Virus record (IMG/VR): IMGVR_UViG_3300048121_001678
Coordinates: 62,001-126,000 of that record
From: a virus
Length of the DNA: 64,000 bases
Direction: 5' to 3' (one strand)
A program made the translations under genes and the position numbers. Below, in pieces: positions 44,800 through 53,275 of this stretch. Every line of letters begins with the position of its first letter. The stretch's first letter is position 1. The notes beneath the pieces are model-generated. The model searched no databases. It was not told the DNA's origin and worked only from the letters and a program-made list of their open reading frames with translations.

Positions 44800-44820
44800 A
44801 TAATTTACAGAGTAAATTAT
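44800..44820. repeat. 9-bp inverted repeat at the end of the 44817 gene
   Basis: ATAATTTAC and GTAAATTAT flank a 3-nt loop and overlap the stop codon of the fibre gene. It is AT-rich and so weak as a hairpin. Confidence 0.35.
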
Positions 44821-47800
44821 ATTACTTGTACCCATCCAAACGATTTATAAATGTAGACACCCTCGTCTCCATCGGTTTGGTACACCAACAAACCTGTTGC
44901 CGGACTTCCGATTGCGTCTCTCTGTGTTTCTGTCATCCTTGGGAATAAGAAACCTTTTGTTGTTGACGACACTTCAAGAACTGCACTTGCTGCTGGTGCC
45001 GAAGCTCCGATTGCGACTGCAGATGCACTCTCATCAACTACTAATGTAGTTCCATCAACTGTGAAGTCACCACCAGTAAACGCTAACGTATTACTATCTT
45101 GTGTAACTGTTCTATTACCACCTAATGTTCCATCACTATTAAAGATGTTAGTGTTAACTGACGCACCAACTATAATATCCACAGTATTTGAACCTGTACC
45201 ATTGATGGTTACAGATGAATCTGAAGATGTGAAGTTTAACGTATCAGTGTTTGAACCCGCTGTTGGGTCAACACCTGAAGGTAAATTTATCGTTTTAAAG
45301 ATGTTCTGAGTAGAACCTAAATCAGTGTTAGTGATTGTAAAGTTAGGATACGTACCTGAAGTTGTTATACCTGTACCGTTAGATAAAGAAACTACTTTAT
45401 CGTAAAGGTTAGTTGAACCTTCAGCGATATCATCAGTATCTAAAACAACAGCACCTGTCGCTCCATTTACAGAACTTACTGAGTCAGTATTATCAATCTT
45501 GTCCCATTCAGCACCATTATAAAGAAGGTAGTCACCAACCTGAAAATCAATTGTACCACTACCTAAATCTTGATTACCTGCAACAGAAACACGATACATA
45601 TCACCCGCATCACCTGTTCCATCAGCTAATGTTGGAGTGTTAGTAGCCGCATTCCAGTTACCTTTGTATTCAAATGCTGAAGAAGGTAATTGTGAAGAAG
45701 GTACTCTACCGTTAGCATCAAGTGCCGCGTAACCGTTAGCTGAACCTTTTCTTGAAACAACCTCAACGAATGTATCATCAACAGAAATAACCATTGTATC
45801 CGTCGCCTGTGCAACAGTATCAATACCGTCACCACCTTGGAATGTAGATGTATCACCCAAATCTAATGTTTGAGTTCCACTATCACCCGCCAATGTTAAT
45901 GATGAGTTAGCTAACTTAGCGTTAGATACAGAAGAATCAACTAATTGTGAACCGTTTATTGTTTTGTTTGTTAATGTTTGTGAACCGTCTAATGTTACTA
46001 CTGTAGAATCAATAGCAATTGTTAAATCATCACCTGAAACTGAAGTACCAATACCTGTTCCACCAATCCATGTGATTGTTGAACTACCATTTGGAGTAAC
46101 TGAACCTGTATCACCTGAAATTGCAAATAAAGATATATTTCCCGCATTTACAGAGAAGTCAATCGCACCAGCACCATCAGCAACTATTTCTGCCGAATTA
46201 TCAGCCGATGTAAATGACAATGTACCACCAAGAGCAGTACTATTATTAGACGAACCAGCTCCATCAGCACTTGTAGTGAATGATGAGTTAAGTAATTTAG
46301 CATTTGTTACATTACCGTTAAGAATCTTATCAGTAGTTACAGAATCATTATCAATTGAAGCACTCAATACAACTGCACCTGTACCATCAAATGAAACTGC
46401 TGGTGCAGTTATATCACCTGAGATAGAGAAGTTTTGTGCCGATGCCAATGAACCTGCAGTACCACTAGCATTACCTGTTAAGCTACCAACAAAAGATGTT
46501 GAGGTAACCGAAGTTAAACCAGCGAGTGTAGTTGAAGATGCACCTAAACTAATTGATGTTGTACCAACTGTTAGACTTGAATTAGCTAATTTAGCATTTG
46601 TTACATTACCATCAAGAATTTTAATCGTAGTAACCGCATCCGAATCAATTGAAGCACTCAATGCAACTGCACCTGTACCGTCAAACGAAATTGCTGACGC
46701 TGTGATATCACCACTAATTGAGAAGTTTTGTCCCGACGCTAAAGCCGTAGCCGTATCAGCGTTACCTGTAACATCACCTGTTAAGTCACCACTAAACGCA
46801 GTAGAAGTTACAGATGTTAAACCAGCTAACGTAGTTGAAGACGCACCTAAGACAATTTCCGTCGTACCAACAGTTACACTGTCATTTACTAAAGCTGAGT
46901 TTGGAACATTTGTCCAAATACCAGCAATATCAACAGTATTACCATCATTTCTTGTTAATGTTGCAGTACCACTTGAGAACGTCGCACCTGTTACAAAAGT
47001 ATCAGACGCTGAAGTTGCGAAACCACTAATTACAATGTCAGACTCAAGACCACCATTAATAGAAAGTGTTAAATCACCTGTAGGTATATCTAATGAACCC
47101 GCAGTAATAAATGGTAATTCAAATGAACTTGAGATTGTACCTGTACCCCCGACAGTTAAACCATATGTTCCATCGTAAGACAAATCATCAATTGCGTTTA
47201 CTGTCAATGTGTTACCATTACCCTTGTTATCAGTTAATGTAATTACGTTATCCGCAATAGCACCTGATTCAATTAGGTCAATTGAACCAGTTAACTGAAC
47301 AGATTGTCCGTCATTTCTAGTTACTTCAATAATACCTGTTGATTGGGTATAAGAACCACCTGATACGAAAGTATCCGTACCATCGATTCCTGTAATTGTT
47401 ATATCTGATTCGTCAGAACCATTTACCGATAATGTGATTGTTCCTGCGTTATAAGAACCCGACGTAATGAAGGGTAATGCAACAGGAGTTGCACCAATAG
47501 TTCCTGAACCTGCCAAAGCAACATCCCAAGAACCACCATAAGTTACACCTGTCACTGCTTGTACAGTTAAAGATGTGTTTGTACCGTCAATATCAGATAA
47601 CGTTATTGTATTGTTTGCAATTGCACCCGATACTAATACGTCATCACGGTAAGACATTACACCGTTTACGTCAGACGCTAAAACCCTCACATCTGTTCCT
47701 GATGCAAGACCTTCAATTCTAACTGGTGTTGTACTTCCAGAGATGTGTACTAACGTAGCTGGCGATAGTGTACCAAACCCGTGTCTACCACTGTTGTCAA

Positions 47801-47873
47801 TGATTTCGCGAGTAATTTCGTTAGTTGTGAATTTCAATCCCGTAGAAGAAGAATTTAAACCATTTGTAGCCAT
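44817..47873 (-). CDS. Tail-fibre protein with FPRMT-type C-terminus
   Basis: 1018 aa. The N-terminus is MATNGLNSSSTGLKF, with a middle of many repeats (NSSLTVGTTSISLGASS, TTLAGLTSVTST, NFSISGDITA). The C-terminus GFLFPRMTETQRDAIGSP and LLVYQTDGDEGVYIYK is a form very common in Bacteroidetes and their phages. It probably forms a trimeric fibre with a receptor-facing end. The start lies 45 bp from the stop of the next upstream fibre gene. Confidence 0.88.
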   Translation of the reverse strand: MATNGLNSSSTGLKFTTNEITREIIDNSGRHGFGTLSPATLVHISGSTTPVRIEGLASGTDVRVLASDVNGVMSYRDDVLVSGAIANNTITLSDIDGTNTSLTVQAVTGVTYGGSWDVALAGSGTIGATPVALPFITSGSYNAGTITLSVNGSDESDITITGIDGTDTFVSGGSYTQSTGIIEVTRNDGQSVQLTGSIDLIESGAIADNVITLTDNKGNGNTLTVNAIDDLSYDGTYGLTVGGTGTISSSFELPFITAGSLDIPTGDLTLSINGGLESDIVISGFATSASDTFVTGATFSSGTATLTRNDGNTVDIAGIWTNVPNSALVNDSVTVGTTEIVLGASSTTLAGLTSVTSTAFSGDLTGDVTGNADTATALASGQNFSISGDITASAISFDGTGAVALSASIDSDAVTTIKILDGNVTNAKLANSSLTVGTTSISLGASSTTLAGLTSVTSTSFVGSLTGNASGTAGSLASAQNFSISGDITAPAVSFDGTGAVVLSASIDNDSVTTDKILNGNVTNAKLLNSSFTTSADGAGSSNNSTALGGTLSFTSADNSAEIVADGAGAIDFSVNAGNISLFAISGDTGSVTPNGSSTITWIGGTGIGTSVSGDDLTIAIDSTVVTLDGSQTLTNKTINGSQLVDSSVSNAKLANSSLTLAGDSGTQTLDLGDTSTFQGGDGIDTVAQATDTMVISVDDTFVEVVSRKGSANGYAALDANGRVPSSQLPSSAFEYKGNWNAATNTPTLADGTGDAGDMYRVSVAGNQDLGSGTIDFQVGDYLLYNGAEWDKIDNTDSVSSVNGATGAVVLDTDDIAEGSTNLYDKVVSLSNGTGITTSGTYPNFTITNTDLGSTQNIFKTINLPSGVDPTAGSNTDTLNFTSSDSSVTINGTGSNTVDIIVGASVNTNIFNSDGTLGGNRTVTQDSNTLAFTGGDFTVDGTTLVVDESASAVAIGASAPAASAVLEVSSTTKGFLFPRMTETQRDAIGSPATGLLVYQTDGDEGVYIYKSFGWVQVI

Positions 47874-47918
47874 TTTTCTTTTTTGTTTTTGTTTTATTTT
47901 TTAATCCTTTTAAAAGGC

Positions 47919-49793
47919 CTATAGCACGTTTACCCAACCTTGAGACTTATACATATACATACCTTCTTCTCCGTTTGAGTCAGAGTCTGTACAGTATACC
48001 AATAGTCCTGGTAAGGGTGTGTTTATAGCTAATCGTTGTACTTGAGTCATCCTTGGTATCAGAAGACCTTGATTTGTACTAGCTAATTCTAATAACGCAC
48101 ATACTGGTGATGTTGTCTCAGTACCCATCGATACTGAACCACCACTAAACGTTAAACTATTTGAGTTTTGGTCAACAACTCTATTACTCTCTAATTGACC
48201 ATCAGCACTGTATAGATTACCTGAAGTCGTAAAACCAGTAATTTCTACAGAACCATTAGTGTTATCTAACAGTGATAAGGTACCATTACTCAATGTACCA
48301 CCAGTTATTTCAGGTGCAAAACCACCTACATTAAACTCAGTACCATCATTCATACCTAACGTTAACGTAGTCGGTGTATATGTTGCACCTGTTAAGTATG
48401 TATCATCTTCAGCACCACCATAATTAGGTATGTTTAATACCCCATCTGAAAGAGTCGCAACTCCTGTTGTTCCCGTAGTAGTTAAACTTGTAAAATTAAT
48501 ATCAGGAAATGTTTGTAATGCAAAAGTACCATCCACATATTGAGTATTATTACCTTGTGCAGTAAAATTCAATTGTGCGGTAGGACCACTTGGATTTGTC
48601 TGTGACAAATTCATTGCAGGGTTTGCCGGAGTTGGGAAAGATGTTGTTATCGTCTCAACAGTTGTTGCCGGTAATGTTGGGAATGTTTGAAGTTTAAATT
48701 CACCATCTATATACTGAGTATCATTACCTTGTACAGTCCAATTAAGTTGTGAAATAGGTCCACTTGTATTTGTCTGTGACAAACTCATTGCAGTACCAGC
48801 ATAATTAGGCCAAGATGTGGTTATCTCTTCTATAGTTCCTTGTGGAAGTGTTGATAAAGCAATTAAATCACCTGACCCATTTATATAGTCAGTTGATGCA
48901 CCGGCAAAGGTAAATGATAAATTGGGTCTACTAGTCTCATTTGCAACTGAGACATCTAAAGCTGTACCAACTGTAGTTGCGGTTACAGATGTCACTGTTC
49001 CTACACCATTTTCCCATGGTACATTAACCACCAACTGTTGATTTTCATTAAACTGAATACCATAAGTTCTTTCTACAACCTCACTTACCTCCTGTGCTGG
49101 TATATTTTGAGGAATATCACTAAATAGTTTACCTAATCCAAGCACATTAGAACTCATTGGTCCATAAGTTTCTGAGGTAAACCCTGTTACGTTGATTGTA
49201 CCACCCGTATTGTTATCTAGTGATAAAGTACCTGTTCCTGAGTTGTAAGTACCACCAGTTATTTCCCAATCCGTACCGTAGAAAATTTTCCAACGTGCAT
49301 TTTCTCGTGTAACACCACCCTGACCTTCGACTGAAGAATCTAACCAAGCATCAATAAAATTTGTACCCCCATCAGTACTAGTACTTACAGTTGTAGTATA
49401 ATCAGATTCAGTAGTTGAACCTGAGGCGTTATTCCATAAAGTTTCAAAATTAGAGATTGTATACTGATAAGTTAGTTGTGTTTCATGTACATAAACTAAC
49501 ATACCTAATCTTCTACGTCCCGATGAAATATTATCAGAGTTAAGAGTTAAGTTATCAGGTAAGAATGGTAAAGTCCTCTTAGAATAGTTAACAGGAATAG
49601 TATTACCCGTAAATTCAATTTGACCAGTATCACCATCAGGTATTGTAAAGTTAAGGTCAGAAAGATTATAAACCTCCATGTACCCACCTGTTTGAAGGAC
49701 ACTGAAGTTCGTACCAAATACCTTCTCTCTGCCGACTGAATCAGTTGCGGTTATCTGTGTGGATGAAATTGGATTTTTATAGGTAAAACTCAT
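47919..49793 (-). CDS. Tail-fibre protein with FPRMT-like C-terminus
   Basis: 624 aa. The first about 250 residues are not repetitive; then come duplicated blocks (TTVETITTSFPTPANPAM, SGPTAQLNFTAQGNNTQY) and a C-terminus GLLIPRMTQVQRLAINTP, LLVYCTDSD, MYMYKSQGWVNVL parallel to the neighbour at 44817. It is probably a component of the same or an alternative fibre. Confidence 0.87.
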   Translation of the reverse strand: MSFTYKNPISSTQITATDSVGREKVFGTNFSVLQTGGYMEVYNLSDLNFTIPDGDTGQIEFTGNTIPVNYSKRTLPFLPDNLTLNSDNISSGRRRLGMLVYVHETQLTYQYTISNFETLWNNASGSTTESDYTTTVSTSTDGGTNFIDAWLDSSVEGQGGVTRENARWKIFYGTDWEITGGTYNSGTGTLSLDNNTGGTINVTGFTSETYGPMSSNVLGLGKLFSDIPQNIPAQEVSEVVERTYGIQFNENQQLVVNVPWENGVGTVTSVTATTVGTALDVSVANETSRPNLSFTFAGASTDYINGSGDLIALSTLPQGTIEEITTSWPNYAGTAMSLSQTNTSGPISQLNWTVQGNDTQYIDGEFKLQTFPTLPATTVETITTSFPTPANPAMNLSQTNPSGPTAQLNFTAQGNNTQYVDGTFALQTFPDINFTSLTTTGTTGVATLSDGVLNIPNYGGAEDDTYLTGATYTPTTLTLGMNDGTEFNVGGFAPEITGGTLSNGTLSLLDNTNGSVEITGFTTSGNLYSADGQLESNRVVDQNSNSLTFSGGSVSMGTETTSPVCALLELASTNQGLLIPRMTQVQRLAINTPLPGLLVYCTDSDSNGEEGMYMYKSQGWVNVL

Positions 49794-49810
49794 TAGTTAT
49801 ATGTTTAATT

Positions 49811-49817
49811 ATAAATA
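49811..49817 (-). promoter_or_regulatory. ACTATTTAT element upstream of the 49793 fibre gene
   Basis: The minus strand reads GATAACTATTTATAATTAAA, with the core ending 17 nt before the ATG at 49793. Confidence 0.5.
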
Positions 49818-49821
49818 GTTA

Positions 49822-52800
49822 TCACGATACTAAACCACCCTTAAAGAATATGGTTGTTGTCGTATTATCCAATCTAAAGTCTTCCGAACCATAAGTAGTG
49901 TAAACTCTGTATGTACCATTTAAATACCCTGTTGGATTAACAACCGTATAGTTAAAGTATGCAGTAGTCATAACTTTATTCGATAATCCTTGTGCACCCG
50001 AACCATAGGAAACTTCAATTTCTCTTGCTCTGTTAGCGGTACCTGGCCCACCTATTGATTCATCAGGTATTAACCAAGTATACCATGCGTTACCGCTAAC
50101 AGTACCTGAAGGTATTTCGACCGTTAAGAACTTATATTGTTCAATTGGATTACCAAATGAATCCTCACCACCTGAAGTTTGAGGTATATCTGATGTCACA
50201 ATTGCCGGTACTAATTCTGTACCCGCATTTTGATTAAAGTAACTCATATATGATGCCATATCACTACTACTTGTTGGTCCACTACCATTATTGAACCCAT
50301 AGAAAGCAGCACCAGCATTAAACATAAACGTTCCTATATTTGTTGCATCCGCCTCATTTTCAATTAATAAATAGGCCGGTGAATTAGCCGCACTTGACGG
50401 GGTTACCGTCGGAGTTTTAGTTGGCGTTGGAGTAAACGAAGTCGTTGGAGTCATTGAACTCGTAACACTTGGTGTCGGTGTAAGCGATGTAGATGGCGTC
50501 ACACTAATACTCGGAGTCACTGTTGGTGTTGGAGTAGTTGTCGGTGTACTTGTCGGAGTAGCCGATGGTGGTACTGGACACTCAGCAATTTGAGTAATAA
50601 CACCTTGATTATTAATTTGGAACTTAGTCACACCTAAACCATTTAATGTGTTACCAGCATCATACCATAAATCTAAACCATTAAATGGTGTAGCCAAATC
50701 AGAGTCTAAGAAAATTACATCACCGACCAAAGCATCTAACACATTAATGAATCTATTTGTGTAGATTGTAAAGTCTACAGTTTCACATAACTCTTCAGGA
50801 CTCGGTCTACCTAATTCAGGACCCGCACTTAAGAATGAATCTTGAATCTCAGGTGGAGTCGTTGATGGCGTCACTGTTGGTGTTGGTGATTTAGTCGGAG
50901 CAGGTGTACCCGTAACTGAAGGAGTTACTGAAGACGTTGGTGTCACTGAAGGAGTAACCGTAACTTCAGGTGTACTCGATGGAGTCACTGTTGGTGTACT
51001 TGTCGGAGTAGCCGATGGTGGTACTGGACACTCAGCAATTTGAGTAATAGCACCCGAAACATCAATTCTAAACTTAACAGTTCCAAGACCATTTAATGTG
51101 TTACCAGCATCATACCATAAATCTAAACCATTAAATGGTGTTGCTAAATCAGGGTCTAAGAATACTAAGTCCCCTACAGATGCGTTACTAACATTAATGA
51201 ATCTATTTGTGTAAACTGAGAAATCTACAGTTTCACATAACTCTTCAGGATTTTCTTTACCTAATTCAGGACCAGCATTAAAGTAAACTTGCTGAATCTC
51301 TGGCGGAGTCGATGACGGAGTTACCGTCGGCGTTGGTGACTTAGTCGGTGCCGGTGTTCCTGTAACTGAAGGAGTTACTGAAGACGTTGGTGTCACCGAT
51401 ATCGATGGAGTCACTGAAGAAGTTACTGTTGGTGTTGATGTTCTTGTTGGTTGAGGTGTAGATGTAACCGATGCCGTAACTGAAGGAGTTACCGTACTAG
51501 TCGGTGCCGGAGTCGATGTTGCTCCAGGTGTAGATGATGGAGTAACTGAAGCAGTAACTGACGGTGTTGGTGTCACATCAGCCGTTGGTGATGGAGTAAC
51601 CGATGAAGTTACTGATGGAGTAGGTGTCACATCAGCCGTTGGTGATGGAGTAACCGATGAAGTTACTGATGGAGTAGGTGTACTACCAGGTGTACCTGTC
51701 GGTGTACTTGTCGGTGTACTTGTCGGTGTACTTGTTAATGTTACTGAAGGAGTAACTGTCGGCGTAACCGATGAAGTAACCGATGGCGTATTTGTTGGTG
51801 TAACATCAGGAGTAGACGAAATTGTCGGCGTTGGAGTCTGACTAACACCTGGTGTATCAGAAACCGATACCGTTGGTGTTGGTGTAGAGTCAGGTGTTGA
51901 AGTAACAGATGCAGTTACAGTAGGTGTTGGTGTTAATGTAGCATTAGGTGTCTGTGTCGGTGTAGCGGTGTTAGACGGTGTAACCGTTACAGTTGATTGA
52001 GGTGTGGATGTTGGTGTAACACTATTAGTTGGTGTTGGAGTCTGACTAACACCTGGAGTATTAGATGGTGTTGGAGTTACCGTTGACACTGGCGTACCTG
52101 TTGGCGTTGAAGTCACTGTCGATGTAGGTGTCGGTGTTTGAGTATTTGAAGCGGTAACTGTCGGAGTATTTGTTGAAGTAGTAACAGGAGTACCTGTTGG
52201 TGTACTTGTCGAAGTAACTGCAGGTGTGTTAGACGGTGTTACAGTATTAGTTGGTGTTGGAGTCTGACTAACACCTGGAGTATTTGATACTGAAACTGAC
52301 GGAGTAACCGATGGAGTAACTGTCGATTGTGGAGTCGATGTTACCGTTGCTGTTGGTGTTTGAGACACACCAGGTGTGTTAGACACCGAAACAGAAACTG
52401 TCGGAGTTGGTGTAACACCACTAATTGTAGATGATGGAGTAACACTTGGAGTCACCGTACTTGTAGGTGTTGGTGATACTACAACACCACTTGAAGGTGT
52501 TGGAGTCGGCGTTGATGTAGGAGTCGGAGATGGTGTACCTGAGAATGTAATACCATTAATACTACCAAAATCACCACCTATAGATGGTTGACCATTATAT
52601 AAAAAATCACTGTAACTAACATTTCCTCTGTCAACTAAATCATAATTTAAAGGATTAATTAATTCATCTGATTGACCACTTAATTGACCGGCTAAAATTG
52701 TTATGGTAGGTGAAAATGTTATTGAACCACCTACTGTCGTACCAATAGTATTACTAAACTTAACGACTAAATCTTCAGATTTCACCAATGGAATTGACGC

Positions 52801-53148
52801 AGAGTAAATTGCGTGTGTTGAATTACCCTCAAAAACCTCAGCACTAATAACCACAATCTCACCTTGACCATCAACACTAATAACTTTCTCAATTGCATTA
52901 TCATTACAATTAGGGTCGTTATTCTCTACCCTAACCGTGTATTGGGTTCCGGCTTGTGTACCAACAAGTTCGGTAATAGGAATACCACCCTTTAAATCTT
53001 CTCTTGTTATATTTGAAACAGGCGAGGTTAGACCATTTATAAGTGGGAGAGCACCTGTCCAATTGTCAGGGTCAGGAGGTGTTACGGTTACAGTAAACGG
53101 ACCAAGTGAATTCGATGATAGGGTTAACCTTAGTATAATTGATGACAT
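49822..53148 (-). CDS. Thr/Pro-rich virion protein with duplicated NAGPELG domain
   Basis: 1108 aa. A beta-rich N-terminal domain (1-205) is followed by a Thr/Pro/Ser/Val tract (about 205-615). Then come two copies of an about 95-aa domain (FNAGPELGKENPEELCETVD and LSAGPELGRPSPEELCETVD, each continuing LATPFNGLDLWYDAGNTLNG and ending IAECPVPP). These are separated by more Thr/Pro, and an about 185-aa C-terminal domain follows (AYLLIENEADATNIGTFMF). It is likely an extended fibre with knobs. A strong ACTATTTAT element precedes it. Confidence 0.85.
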   Translation of the reverse strand: MSSIILRLTLSSNSLGPFTVTVTPPDPDNWTGALPLINGLTSPVSNITREDLKGGIPITELVGTQAGTQYTVRVENNDPNCNDNAIEKVISVDGQGEIVVISAEVFEGNSTHAIYSASIPLVKSEDLVVKFSNTIGTTVGGSITFSPTITILAGQLSGQSDELINPLNYDLVDRGNVSYSDFLYNGQPSIGGDFGSINGITFSGTPSPTPTSTPTPTPSSGVVVSPTPTSTVTPSVTPSSTISGVTPTPTVSVSVSNTPGVSQTPTATVTSTPQSTVTPSVTPSVSVSNTPGVSQTPTPTNTVTPSNTPAVTSTSTPTGTPVTTSTNTPTVTASNTQTPTPTSTVTSTPTGTPVSTVTPTPSNTPGVSQTPTPTNSVTPTSTPQSTVTVTPSNTATPTQTPNATLTPTPTVTASVTSTPDSTPTPTVSVSDTPGVSQTPTPTISSTPDVTPTNTPSVTSSVTPTVTPSVTLTSTPTSTPTSTPTGTPGSTPTPSVTSSVTPSPTADVTPTPSVTSSVTPSPTADVTPTPSVTASVTPSSTPGATSTPAPTSTVTPSVTASVTSTPQPTRTSTPTVTSSVTPSISVTPTSSVTPSVTGTPAPTKSPTPTVTPSSTPPEIQQVYFNAGPELGKENPEELCETVDFSVYTNRFINVSNASVGDLVFLDPDLATPFNGLDLWYDAGNTLNGLGTVKFRIDVSGAITQIAECPVPPSATPTSTPTVTPSSTPEVTVTPSVTPTSSVTPSVTGTPAPTKSPTPTVTPSTTPPEIQDSFLSAGPELGRPSPEELCETVDFTIYTNRFINVLDALVGDVIFLDSDLATPFNGLDLWYDAGNTLNGLGVTKFQINNQGVITQIAECPVPPSATPTSTPTTTPTPTVTPSISVTPSTSLTPTPSVTSSMTPTTSFTPTPTKTPTVTPSSAANSPAYLLIENEADATNIGTFMFNAGAAFYGFNNGSGPTSSSDMASYMSYFNQNAGTELVPAIVTSDIPQTSGGEDSFGNPIEQYKFLTVEIPSGTVSGNAWYTWLIPDESIGGPGTANRAREIEVSYGSGAQGLSNKVMTTAYFNYTVVNPTGYLNGTYRVYTTYGSEDFRLDNTTTTIFFKGGLVS
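50570..51300 (-). repeat. Duplicated NAGPELG-domain coding unit
   Basis: Two copies of a roughly 290-bp unit with their flanking Thr/Pro linkers, near-identical over long stretches of DNA (for example the shared ccattaaatggtgt and catcataccataaat segments). This is a recent duplication compared with the diverged Thr/Pro hexads. Confidence 0.8.
51572..51679 (-). repeat. Exact 54-bp tandem duplication in Thr/Pro tract
   Basis: Two identical 54-bp units (51572-51625 and 51626-51679) each encode 18 residues, three hexads with VTSSVTPSPTADVTPTPS wording. Exact identity indicates a recent slippage or unequal recombination event. Confidence 0.85.
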
Positions 53149-53164
53149 TTTATTTTCTTTTATA

Positions 53165-53171
53165 ATAAATA
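53165..53171 (-). promoter_or_regulatory. ACTATTTAT element upstream of the 53148 gene
   Basis: The minus strand reads ATAAACTATTTATTATAAAA, with the core ending 16 nt before the ATG at 53148, downstream of the terminator at 53241. Confidence 0.5.
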
Positions 53172-53240
53172 GTTTATATTTCGTAAATTACCCCTTAAAA
53201 TACTTTACTTTTTTAAATGTTTTCCATTTAAATAGAAAAT

Positions 53241-53254
53241 CCCTCCGTAGAGGG
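53241..53254 (-). terminator. Rho-independent terminator with UACG loop
   Basis: On the minus strand CCCTC and GAGGG enclose TACG, a stable UNCG-type tetraloop closed by C-G, followed by ATTTTCTATTT. It lies 22 bp past the stop of the 53276 gene. The rest of the 127-bp gap holds the promoter-like element and nothing else I recognise. Confidence 0.75.
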
Positions 53255-53275
53255 GTTATTTTCAATTTATTTTTT

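Noticed and set aside
45964-47178. 404-codon plus-strand frame within the 44817 fibre gene
   Set aside because: It is a shadow of the Ser/Gly/Thr-rich repeats on the minus strand, with a repetitive Val/Pro/Glu composition and no family features.
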